Below are positions 30,844-39,572 of a stretch of 64,000 bases of DNA, in pieces (the stretch's first letter is position 1; the number at the start of each line of letters is the position of its first letter). The notes beneath the pieces are model-generated. The model made no database searches, was not told the origin of the DNA, and saw only the letters and a program-made list of their open reading frames with translations. This DNA comes from Endozoicomonas montiporae CL-33. Its GTDB lineage: Bacteria; Pseudomonadota; Gammaproteobacteria; Pseudomonadales; Endozoicomonadaceae. The translations under genes and the position numbers were made by a program. Location of the stretch: assembly GCF_001583435.1 (NCBI RefSeq), contig NZ_CP013251.1:311501-375500 (forward strand), given 5' to 3'.

Positions 30844-31673
30844 GGGGCGTTCTCAATTACGCCAACCAGACCAAAGAAGCTGTCAACTGAAGCATTCCCA
30901 AGTAATTTCGACCCAACCGTTCGTATCGGGCTGCGATTCTCCGGAAGTGCTTCAGCTTTTGAAATAACCTTTCTACAAGATTGCGCTCCTTGTAAAGCTC
31001 TCTGTCATAGAGCCTTGGTTGCAGTCTTCCTTTTCTCGGCGGGATAACCGGTTCAGCCCCTATACAGCCGATAGCCAGAATGAATGCATCTGAGTCATAG
31101 CCTTTATCTGCAAGAACATAATCTGCAGAAAAAGCCTCTATTAATGCATTTGCCTGACCATATTCTGATGCTTGACCTGCTGTCAGTATTAAGCGAACCG
31201 GATTTCCCAGAGCATCTACAGCAGCATGGATTTTAGTCGTCAGACCACCTCTTGATTTGCCAACGGCCTCATCATCTTGAGCTGTTTTTTTGGTGCTCCA
31301 TGCTGATGAACTCGAGCAATACTGCCGTCTACCATCAGATACTCAAGATTCTTATCCTTGGAAAGCTCTTCAAAGATGTCGCCCCACGTTGCCTTGTGGC
31401 ACCAACGGTTATAGCGAACATAAACTCTGTGCCAATTTCCGAAAGATTTTGGTAGGTCTCTCCATGGTGCTCCAGTTCTGGCAATCCACAGAACAGCTTC
31501 GAGAAACTTGCGATTATCCTTGGCTGTTACTCCACAGTCTGATGATTTTCCTGGCAGGAGGTCTTTGATTCGATTCCATTGATCATTGCGGAGAACTGTA
31601 CGAGGCATAGTGAACCAAAAAAGCCGCAAACTATACCTCAAACATGCATACTTGAGCTAATTGAGAACGCCCC
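30844..31673 (-). mobile_element. IS5-family element (inner)
   Basis: GGGGCGTTCTCAATTA at 30844 has an exact inverted copy ending at 31673. The target duplication CTAG (30840-30843 and 31674-31677) fits the YTAR preference of IS5. Length 830 bp. Perfect ends indicate a fairly recent insertion. Confidence 0.9.
30857..31608 (-). CDS. IS5-family transposase by -1 frameshift (orfA/orfB)
   Basis: orfA (31608 to 31240) begins [20 protein letters not shown] and carries the first Asp in [17 protein letters not shown]. At a run of 7 A near 31284, a -1 shift passes from GAPKKQ to [18 protein letters not shown] and then reads [14 protein letters not shown] and [17 protein letters not shown] to a stop at 30857. 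This is the usual frameshift architecture of the IS427-like subgroup. It looks intact. Confidence 0.8.
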
Positions 31674-32774
31674 CTAGGTCTGATTCTGGTTCTTTGGGTT
31701 CATTCAGCTTCTATCAGTGACAGCCTTTCTGGAGAGATATTGCTTGCCTGTGTGATCAAGCACTTTAAGAAAATCCGTAAGGTTTGGGCAGACTGCGGTT
31801 ACAGAGGGTATCTGGAAGAGTGGTTTTATCGGAGAAAGCCAAGACGAGAGCTGGAAATCACAAAGCGCCCACGGGGTAAATTTGTTGTGCAAGCCAAGCG
31901 ATGGGTCGTAGAGAGAACCTTTGGGTGGTTTGAAGGCTCTCGTCGCTTGGCGAAGGATTATGAGCAACTACCAGAAAATTCAGAATCGTTTATCTATATA
32001 TGCATGATTCGAATAATGGTTAAGAGGCTTGTTTAGTTTTAAAACAGCCTCTAAGAAAGAACTCGAAAAAGGAGACAAGGTCTATCTGAATGATCAGGTC
32101 TTCACTGAGAGTGGTGGTTCCGTTGTCATTAAAACGGCTAATAACCAGGTTATGGAACTGGGGTCGCAGCAGCAACTTACTCTCACGAATAGCATGCTGT
32201 CTGGCCAGGACGATGAGTCAGAGGATGACCTGTCACTTGATGAACTTCAGGCAGCTATTGCCGAAGGCGCTGACCCGATCGAAGTGGCTCAGGCAGCCGC
32301 TGCCGGTGAAGAACAGGGATCGTCGGGTGAAGGCAGCTCTGAAGTCGTAGAGGTTCAGCGTAACTCGCTGGATATGCCTGTTATTGAACGTGAAGATGAT
32401 TACGAATTCAGGCAGCAACAAACAGATGTTTCCTCTGAAGCAGGCGCTACTGAGAGTTCAGCAACTGCCAATGTGGCTGAGGAGGAGTCTGATGAAGAGG
32501 ATGGTGAAACCGAGGATTCGGTAACGACGTCTTATAAACCGGTTGCGCAAACCTCGTCCATGGTGACGAATGAAGATGTTACCGTACTGAAAGGTCAGCT
32601 TTACTCGCTGGATAATAACTCTGACGAAACCATGACTTACACACTGGTTTCTGCACCTGAAGCGGGTTCGATCAGCATAAACGCTGATGGCTCATTCGAA
32701 TTTAACCCGGCATCAGACTTTGAGTATCTGGCAGAGGGTGAAAGCAAAACCGTTACGTAATGCAGATTATCAAG

Positions 32775-33035
32775 AGCGCTCCAAGCCGGGCTCGGCTGAA
32801 CATCTATGAGTAACTTTTCTCCCAACTACTGCCTACATGCCTATGATAGAAAGGAAGACATACCCGGACCAGAGACCGTAAACACACTGGTGCCTTTTGC
32901 CCGTTCGAGAGCGTGGTCGGGGAGCTGGCGACAACATCACTGATGACGCAATATGCGATCTCGTTCGGAAGAATGCGAATCATCGACAGCCCCATATCCG
33001 GATATGCCTTCGCACGGAAGTATAGAGGGTAAATC
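32775..33035 (+). ncRNA. Candidate IS110 bridge-RNA region (copy 1; repeated at 34475 and 36175)
   Basis: Each copy has about 260 bp of non-coding DNA before the recombinase and only about 40 bp after it. A long 5' non-coding end is typical of the IS110 group, where it encodes the bridge RNA that pairs with target and donor. No loop-to-target pairing was worked out here. Three near-identical copies sit side by side. Confidence 0.4.
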
Positions 33036-34433
33036 ATGTCTCGCCGCAGCACATCCAACCGTTCCCATTCTGACAGAGTCAAAAAGCGTATTGCCGGACA
33101 TCTGGAGAAAATCAATCTCTTTGCTGCTGGTATTGATATCGGGTCAGAGTCACATTTTGTTGCTGTGCCAGAAGAGTTAGATGAACAACCGGTGCGTTCG
33201 TTTGGCTGTTTTACCGCAGACCTTGAAGCTATGGCTGACTGGCTCGTAAAGCTTGGCATTACCACCGTTGTGATGGAGTCAACCGGAATTTACTGGATAC
33301 CTGCGTTTGAAATACTAGAATCCCGGGGACTTGATGTAAAGCTGGTCAATGCACGACATGTAAAGAATGTTGCCGGACGTAAGTCTGATGTTCTGGACTG
33401 CCAATGGCTTTTGCAGTTACATACTTACGGGTTGCTCAATGGCGCGTTCCGCCCTGATGAGCAGGTTTGCTCTTTACGATCTTATAGACGACAACGTGAC
33501 ACTCTTGTTGGCTACCGTGCTTCCCACATCCAGCATATGCAAAAGGCACTTCGACAGATGAATCTGTTACTGGATAATGTGGTGACTGATATTACCGGAA
33601 AAACCGGTATGACTATTATCCGCGCCATACTGAATGGGCAGCGGAATCCTGTGGAGTTGGCTAAATATCGTGACAAGCACTGCAAAAAATCCGAGGAAGA
33701 AATCGCCAAATCCCTGAAGGGGCATTACCGGGATGAGCATGTATTTGCTCTGCGGCAAGCTGTTGAACTTTACGATACTTATGATGAAAAAATCAGGGCT
33801 TGTGACAAAGCTCTGGAACAGAAAATCAACACATTTGACAGCAAAGATGATAAAGACTCCCAGAAACCTTCTACGCCAGATAAGCTTTCAAAAAAACGGA
33901 AGTCCCGTTGTGCTCCCGACTTTGATGTACGTTCAGAACTCAACCGGGTGAGCGGTGTCGATCTGACTGATATCGACGGCATCGACGAAAATACGGCTCT
34001 GAAGATTGTTTCAGAAATCGGTTTGGATATGAGTCGATGGCCTTCCGCTAAACATTTTGCCTCTTGGTTAGGGCTCTGCCCCGGAACCAAAATATCCGGC
34101 GGTAAGGTTCTGAACCGGAAAACCAAACGTTTACCAGGCGCAGCGGCAACAGCATTCAGGTTGGCGGCTTATTCACTGACCAGATCAAAAAGTGCTTTGG
34201 GTGCTTATTACCGAAGAATGCGAAGCAAGCTTGGTGCTCCAAAGGCGATTACGGCAACAGCGCATAAGCTGGCAAGGCTGGTTTACAGTATGCTCAAGCA
34301 TGGGAGCCAGTATGTAGATGAAGGTCAGGAATACTTTGAGCAGCGGTACAGAGAAAGAGTTTTGAAAACCCTGAAGCAGAAGGCTAAAGATATGGGCTTC
34401 ACATTAACGCCGGTTGAAACTGCTGTCGGTTAG
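33036..34433 (+). CDS. IS110-family transposase, copy 1
   Basis: 465 residues. DEDD motifs are AAGIDIGSESHF, VVMESTGIYW and SDVLDCQWLLQLH. The C-terminal part has VDLTDIDGIDENTALKI, SWLGLCPGTKISGGKVL (Ser region) and NRKTKRLPGAAATAF. A Lys/Ser-rich insert near 275-300 separates the domains. The frame is intact. It differs from copies 2/3 by single residues, for example RRSTSNRS against RRSKSNRS and KINTF against KLNTF. Confidence 0.93.
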   Translation: MSRRSTSNRSHSDRVKKRIAGHLEKINLFAAGIDIGSESHFVAVPEELDEQPVRSFGCFTADLEAMADWLVKLGITTVVMESTGIYWIPAFEILESRGLDVKLVNARHVKNVAGRKSDVLDCQWLLQLHTYGLLNGAFRPDEQVCSLRSYRRQRDTLVGYRASHIQHMQKALRQMNLLLDNVVTDITGKTGMTIIRAILNGQRNPVELAKYRDKHCKKSEEEIAKSLKGHYRDEHVFALRQAVELYDTYDEKIRACDKALEQKINTFDSKDDKDSQKPSTPDKLSKKRKSRCAPDFDVRSELNRVSGVDLTDIDGIDENTALKIVSEIGLDMSRWPSAKHFASWLGLCPGTKISGGKVLNRKTKRLPGAAATAFRLAAYSLTRSKSALGAYYRRMRSKLGAPKAITATAHKLARLVYSMLKHGSQYVDEGQEYFEQRYRERVLKTLKQKAKDMGFTLTPVETAVG

Positions 34434-34735
34434 GGGCTTGCTAACCGGCGAGCTCAGGGGGAGTTACTCAGAAGAGCGCTCCAAGCCGGGCTCGGCTGAA
34501 CATCTATGAGTAACTTTTCTCCCAACTACTGTCTACATGCCTATGATAGAAAGGAAGACATACCCGGACCAGAGACCGTAAACACACTGGTGCCTTTTGC
34601 CCGTTCGAGAGCGTGGTCGGGGAGCTGGCGACAACATCACTGATGACGCAATATGCGATCTCGTTCGGAAGAATGCGAATCATCGACAGCCCCATATCCG
34701 GATATGCCTTCGCACAGAAGTATAGAGGGTAAACC

Positions 34736-36133
34736 ATGTCTCGCCGCAGCAAATCCAACCGTTCCCATTCTGACAGAGTCAAAAAGCGTATTGCCGGACA
34801 TCTGGAGAAAATCAATCTCTTTGCTGCTGGTATTGATATCGGGTCAGAGTCACATTTTGTTGCTGTGCCAGAAGAGTTAGATGAACAACCGGTGCGTTCG
34901 TTTGGCTGTTTTACCGCAGACCTTGAAGCTATGGCTGACTGGCTCGTAAAGCTTGGCATTACCACCGTTGTGATGGAGTCAACCGGAATTTACTGGATAC
35001 CTGCGTTTGAAATACTGGAATCCCGGGGACTTGATGTAAAGCTGGTCAATGCACGACATGTAAAGAATGTTGCCGGACGTAAGTCTGATGTTCTGGACTG
35101 CCAATGGCTTTTGCAGTTACATACTTACGGATTGCTCAATGGCGCGTTCCGCCCGGATGAACAGGTTTGTTCATTGCGATCCTATAGACGACAACGTGAC
35201 ACTCTTGTTGGCTACCGTGCTTCCCACATCCAGCATATGCAAAAGGCACTTCGACAGATGAATCTGTTACTGGATAATGTGGTGACTGATATTACCGGAA
35301 AAACCGGTATGACTATTATCCGCGCCATACTGAATGGGCAGCGGAATCCTGTGGAGCTGGCCAGATATCGTGACAAGCACTGCAAAAAATCCGAGGAAGA
35401 AATCGCCAAATCCCTGAAGGGGCATTATCGGGATGAGCATGTATTTGCTCTGCGGCAAGCTGTTGAACTTTACGATACTTATGATGAAAAAATCAGGGCT
35501 TGTGACAAAGCTCTGGAACAGAAGCTCAACACATTTGACAGCAAAGATGATAAAGACTCTCAAAAGCTTTCTACGCCAGATAAGCCTTCAAAAAAACGGA
35601 AGTCCCGTTGCGCTCCAGACTTTGATGTACGTTCAGAACTCAACCGGGTGAGCGGTGTCGATCTGACTGATATCGACGGCATCGACGAAAATACGGCTCT
35701 GAAGATTGTTTCAGAAATCGGTTTGGATATGAGTCGATGGCCTTCCGCTAAACATTTTGCCTCCTGGTTAGGGCTCTGTCCCGGAACCAAAATATCCGGT
35801 GGTAAAGTTCTGAACCGGAAAACCAAGCGTTTGCCAGGCGCAGCCGCAACAGCATTCAGGTTGGCGGCTTATTCACTGACCAGATCAAAAAGTGCTTTGG
35901 GTGCTTATTACCGAAGAATGCGAAGCAAGCTTGGTGCTCCAAAGGCGATTACGGCAACAGCGCATAAGCTGGCAAGGCTGGTTTACAGTATGCTCAAGCA
36001 TGGGAGCCAGTATGTAGATGAAGGTCAGGAATACTTTGAGCAGCGGTACAGAGAAAGAGTTTTGAAAACCCTGAAGCAGAAGGCTAAAGATATGGGCTTC
36101 ACATTAACGCCGGTTGAAACTGCTGTCGGTTAG
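34736..36133 (+). CDS. IS110-family transposase, copy 2
   Basis: 465 residues, same domain layout as copy 1 and identical in sequence to copy 3. The frame is intact, so it is potentially active. The start ATG follows AGAGGGTAAACC. Confidence 0.93.
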   Translation: MSRRSKSNRSHSDRVKKRIAGHLEKINLFAAGIDIGSESHFVAVPEELDEQPVRSFGCFTADLEAMADWLVKLGITTVVMESTGIYWIPAFEILESRGLDVKLVNARHVKNVAGRKSDVLDCQWLLQLHTYGLLNGAFRPDEQVCSLRSYRRQRDTLVGYRASHIQHMQKALRQMNLLLDNVVTDITGKTGMTIIRAILNGQRNPVELARYRDKHCKKSEEEIAKSLKGHYRDEHVFALRQAVELYDTYDEKIRACDKALEQKLNTFDSKDDKDSQKLSTPDKPSKKRKSRCAPDFDVRSELNRVSGVDLTDIDGIDENTALKIVSEIGLDMSRWPSAKHFASWLGLCPGTKISGGKVLNRKTKRLPGAAATAFRLAAYSLTRSKSALGAYYRRMRSKLGAPKAITATAHKLARLVYSMLKHGSQYVDEGQEYFEQRYRERVLKTLKQKAKDMGFTLTPVETAVG

Positions 36134-36435
36134 GGGCTTGCTAACCGGCGAGCTCAGGGGGAGTTACTCAGAAGAGCGCTCCAAGCCGGGCTCGGCTGAA
36201 CATCTATGAGTAACTTTTCTCCCAACTACTGTCTACATGCCTATGATAGAAAGGAAGACATACCCGGACCATAGACCGTAAACACACTGGTGCCTTTTGC
36301 CCGTTCGAGAGCGTGGTCGGGGAGCTGGCGACAACATCACTGATGACGCAATATGCGATCTCGTTCGGAAGAATGCGAATCATCGACAGCCCCATATCCG
36401 GATATGCCTTCGCACAGAAGTATAGAGGGTAAACC

Positions 36436-37833
36436 ATGTCTCGCCGCAGCAAATCCAACCGTTCCCATTCTGACAGAGTCAAAAAGCGTATTGCCGGACA
36501 TCTGGAGAAAATCAATCTCTTTGCTGCTGGTATTGATATCGGGTCAGAGTCACATTTTGTTGCTGTGCCAGAAGAGTTAGATGAACAACCGGTGCGTTCG
36601 TTTGGCTGTTTTACCGCAGACCTTGAAGCTATGGCTGACTGGCTCGTAAAGCTTGGCATTACCACCGTTGTGATGGAGTCAACCGGAATTTACTGGATAC
36701 CTGCGTTTGAAATACTGGAATCCCGGGGACTTGATGTAAAGCTGGTCAATGCACGACATGTAAAGAATGTTGCCGGACGTAAGTCTGATGTTCTGGACTG
36801 CCAATGGCTTTTGCAGTTACATACTTACGGATTGCTCAATGGCGCGTTCCGCCCGGATGAACAGGTTTGTTCATTGCGATCCTATAGACGACAACGTGAC
36901 ACTCTTGTTGGCTACCGTGCTTCCCACATCCAGCATATGCAAAAGGCACTTCGACAGATGAATCTGTTACTGGATAATGTGGTGACTGATATTACCGGAA
37001 AAACCGGTATGACTATTATCCGCGCCATACTGAATGGGCAGCGGAATCCTGTGGAGCTGGCCAGATATCGTGACAAGCACTGCAAAAAATCCGAGGAAGA
37101 AATCGCCAAATCCCTGAAGGGGCATTATCGGGATGAGCATGTATTTGCTCTGCGGCAAGCTGTTGAACTTTACGATACTTATGATGAAAAAATCAGGGCT
37201 TGTGACAAAGCTCTGGAACAGAAGCTCAACACATTTGACAGCAAAGATGATAAAGACTCTCAAAAGCTTTCTACGCCAGATAAGCCTTCAAAAAAACGGA
37301 AGTCCCGTTGCGCTCCAGACTTTGATGTACGTTCAGAACTCAACCGGGTGAGCGGTGTCGATCTGACTGATATCGACGGCATCGACGAAAATACGGCTCT
37401 GAAGATTGTTTCAGAAATCGGTTTGGATATGAGTCGATGGCCTTCCGCTAAACATTTTGCCTCCTGGTTAGGGCTCTGTCCCGGAACCAAAATATCCGGT
37501 GGTAAAGTTCTGAACCGGAAAACCAAGCGTTTGCCAGGCGCAGCCGCAACAGCATTCAGGTTGGCGGCTTATTCACTGACCAGATCAAAAAGTGCTTTGG
37601 GTGCTTATTACCGAAGAATGCGAAGCAAGCTTGGTGCTCCAAAGGCGATTACGGCAACAGCGCATAAGCTGGCAAGGCTGGTTTACAGTATGCTCAAGCA
37701 TGGGAGCCAGTATGTAGATGAAGGTCAGGAATACTTTGAGCAGCGGTACAGAGAAAGAGTTTTGAAAACCCTGAAGCAGAAGGCTAAAGATATGGGCTTC
37801 ACATTAACGCCGGTTGAAACTGCTGTCGGTTAG
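36436..37833 (+). CDS. IS110-family transposase, copy 3
   Basis: 465 residues, identical to copy 2. The short 3' end (37834-37874) carries GGGGCTTGCTAACCGG and leads directly into the IS200/IS605 remnant at 37876. Confidence 0.93.
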   Translation: MSRRSKSNRSHSDRVKKRIAGHLEKINLFAAGIDIGSESHFVAVPEELDEQPVRSFGCFTADLEAMADWLVKLGITTVVMESTGIYWIPAFEILESRGLDVKLVNARHVKNVAGRKSDVLDCQWLLQLHTYGLLNGAFRPDEQVCSLRSYRRQRDTLVGYRASHIQHMQKALRQMNLLLDNVVTDITGKTGMTIIRAILNGQRNPVELARYRDKHCKKSEEEIAKSLKGHYRDEHVFALRQAVELYDTYDEKIRACDKALEQKLNTFDSKDDKDSQKLSTPDKPSKKRKSRCAPDFDVRSELNRVSGVDLTDIDGIDENTALKIVSEIGLDMSRWPSAKHFASWLGLCPGTKISGGKVLNRKTKRLPGAAATAFRLAAYSLTRSKSALGAYYRRMRSKLGAPKAITATAHKLARLVYSMLKHGSQYVDEGQEYFEQRYRERVLKTLKQKAKDMGFTLTPVETAVG

Positions 37834-37875
37834 GGGCTTGCTAACCGGCGAGCTCAGGGGGAGTTACTCAGAAGT

Positions 37876-38019
37876 ATCTCTGCAAGAGAGTTTTTCAGGA
37901 GATATCCAGATATCAAAAGAGCATATTTCTGGGGCGGTAAGCTTTGGACTCAGAGCTACTTTGTTGAGACTATCGGAAATGCCAATGAAGAAGTGATACG
38001 GAAGTATGTTCAGGATTAG
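37876..38019 (+). pseudogene. IS200/IS605 TnpA, C-terminal remnant
   Basis: After the IS110 array the frame reads ISAREFFRRYPDIKRAYFWG, then GKLWTQSYFVETIGN and EEVIRKYVQD with a stop at 38017-38019. This is the conserved C-terminus of the HUH transposase TnpA. The few codons before it (VMQIIK) lie at 32759-32774 on the other side of the array, directly abutting the broken adhesin. The N-terminal two thirds, with the HUH motif, are gone. Confidence 0.8.
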
Positions 38020-38071
38020 CTCAAAGTTATGAATAAGAAAGAAGAGAATTGCACGCAGTTAGAGTTGGTGT

Positions 38072-38103
38072 AAAAAGCTCGGTCGCTTGCGGCCGAGCTT
38101 TTT
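38072..38103 (+). terminator. Rho-independent terminator hairpin, 5' exon of the intron
   Basis: AAAAAGCTCGG (38072-38082) pairs perfectly with CCGAGCTTTTT (38093-38103) across 10 nt. It ends 4 nt before the group II intron. Group IIC introns insert just behind such hairpins. Confidence 0.85.
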
Positions 38104-38107
38104 ACAT

Positions 38108-38798
38108 GTGTGCCGAGCATGTTGCACAGCTTGGGGGTGAAAGTCCCCTGCCCAGCCAGATGAGGGCGAAGGGCTAGCGAAGCACAAGGTTTGTATCGCG
38201 AGGTGCAGACTGAAGGCAGTGTGGAGCAAAACTGCGAGCTGACGAATAGAAATCGGATATGAGGCTGTCTGCGTGAGGACGAGTCAGCATGTGATGACGA
38301 AGTCCCATACTCATCCGGACACTCGGACAGTAAATCCGGCAGTTGTGCAGGGAAGGCGGTGTAACTTACCTCGGGAGGTCTGTCTGGTGTCTGATATTTC
38401 AGACTGAGGTCATCGTAAGATGTCCTGATCGCCATACAGAAGTCAGCAGACGGCATAGTAGCTGGCGAAGTCAGTGAAGGCCTGAACGGTTAGAGCGGTG
38501 ATTAGTTTCTGTTTCTCGATATATCGGACGCAGACAAAGGCCAGCAAACACTGGTGCTCATGCCAAGCGGTGACGGCGGAACCGAAAGCTGCAAGGTCAT
38601 AAGAGCTGAGACTATATCGGCATTACAGGATTACAAAAGCCCGGCGGGTGGTGTGAGTCATATGTCTTGTATCACTGACCCTTCCATTGTCATGTTTGTG
38701 CTGATGGTAGACGCTTAACTAACCGAAACGCCCAGTACGGACCCGTACGCTGGGTGTTGTGGGAGGAGTGGAGCCGCGAGGCTCCACCCTATCCCGAT
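38108..38798 (+). ncRNA. ORF-less group II intron (probable class IIC ribozyme)
   Basis: The 5' end GTGTGCCGAGC fits the GUGYG rule. Domain V is at 38729-38756: CGCCCA/TGGGTG lower helix, a 2-nt GC bulge, GTACG/CGTAC upper helix and a 4-nt loop, with CGC as catalytic triad. Domain VI follows, with GTGGAGCC-GCGA-GGCTCCAC, a bulged branch-point A in CCTATCCC, and the 3' end CCCGAT. At 691 nt there is no room for a reverse-transcriptase ORF and none is present, so movement would need an enzyme in trans. GTGTAA at 38359-38364 could be EBS1 for the TTACAT before the splice site (inference). The location behind a terminator supports class C. Confidence 0.85.
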
Positions 38799-39572
38799 TT
38801 GGAGTTGTTTGGTGGGTGATTCCTTCTGCATTAATTAAACCTAAATTCAGCAGTTGAGCGATTACCCACCGCGCTCTAAGAGAGCAATGCCAGCTACTAT
38901 CCTGCTAAACCTTGCTTTCGCTTAACTTGAGTTAATAAGCTGGACAGGCGTAATAATTTCACCTTTTGTTAAAAATTTCGACACAGCCCTCGTTAATATT
39001 CGGCACCAGATATCAATTGGAGTCAACTGCGCTGCAGTCTTCTTAATGGCATCAAAAAATACACAGAGATCTTCCTGCATTGTTTGGATCTTTTTTATCA
39101 AATTATGCTGACTGGTAATCGTTATTTTTTTCTTACGCCCACTCTCTGTTAACTTGCCAATAGCACTCATCAATAATGGCCTGCTGGTTATTGCTTCTTT
39201 ATGCGAATCAGGATTGCTCAGTCTTACAAACAAAGTCCACCAGTTATATGCCAGTGCAACCATCCTTGATAGAATACGACATCGCTTTATATCCTTGGTT
39301 GTGTAACCTCCCCATCCCCAGTGATTTTTGATTTCATCAAAATTATTTTCACAGTCAGCTCTGTCTCTGTAATGATCTATGATGGATACAACGTCATTAT
39401 CAAGACTGGTCACTAATACTGAGTACTCAAAGAGTTTGATGTTTTCAGGGTCTGAGATAAAAGCGATTTCTTTTTGCTTCTTATTATTCTCTTTCTCCAG
39501 CAACAGAGAATCACCTGATAATCTTCTTCGAACAATAATGATTCGTCTTGATTTCTCCCAACCACCTAGTTT

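Larger units (their letters stand above)
30427..32035 (+). pseudogene. IS5-family transposase of the outer element, split
   Basis: The N-terminal part MYPSDLTDDQWKVIQPFFPD ... [12 protein letters not shown] is followed, after a frame change at a 7-G run near 30773, by [20 protein letters not shown]. The inner element interrupts it at 30844; removing one CTAG copy restores VDTLGLILVLWVHSASISDS. DDE motifs visible are [19 protein letters not shown] and WVVERTFGWFEG. It ends MVKRLV. The G-run could be a programmed shift site, but the inner insertion alone inactivates it. Confidence 0.8.
30335..32051 (+). mobile_element. IS5-family element (outer), carrying a second IS5-family element
   Basis: Ends GAGGCTGTTTC at 30335 and its inverted partner ending CAGCCTC at 32051 are flanked by the 3-bp duplication TAA (30332-30334 and 32052-32054), as in TNA-targeting IS5 subgroups. 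Without the inner insertion it is 883 bp. It is inserted in codon 30-31 of the adhesin. Confidence 0.85.
30243..32760 (+). pseudogene. LapA-type adhesin N-terminus, interrupted and truncated
   Basis: Starting MNSNSGSSSPVIGEI, the frame is broken at codon 31 by an IS5-family element (30335-32051, TAA duplicated). Removing it restores GKVFVVKPDGTKKELEKGDK without a frame change and gives 265 residues. Residues about 10-80 are a LapA retention module. At 111-115 comes AAAAG after ADPIEVAQ, the position and form of the LapG dialanine cleavage site. An acidic linker and the start of a VCBS/cadherin-like repeat (about 190-265) follow. At 32758 a TAA occurs exactly where an IS200/IS605 remnant begins, and all later repeats and the RTX C-terminus are missing. 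Loss of Lap-type adhesion is inferred. Confidence 0.8.
32775..37874 (+). mobile_element. Three IS110-family elements in exact head-to-tail tandem (3 x 1700 bp)
   Basis: Copies span 32775-34474, 34475-36174 and 36175-37874, each exactly 1700 bp and each starting AGCGCTCCAAGCCGGG and ending GTTACTCAGAAG. Between copies there is no foreign DNA; AG flanks every junction, consistent with a 2-nt recombination core. Copies 2 and 3 are almost identical (a G/T difference near 36272 was noticed) and copy 1 differs by scattered substitutions. The target was an IS200/IS605 remnant. Such arrays fit IS110 circle insertion next to a resident copy, or tandem amplification. Confidence 0.92.

Noticed and set aside
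32801-37000. Minus-strand 153-codon frames in each IS110 copy
   Set aside because: They are antisense to the non-coding 5' end and recombinase start, and repeat only because the element repeats.
38016-38456. 146-codon minus-strand frame in the intron
   Set aside because: It covers the group II intron domain I and terminator; the RNA structure explains the sequence.
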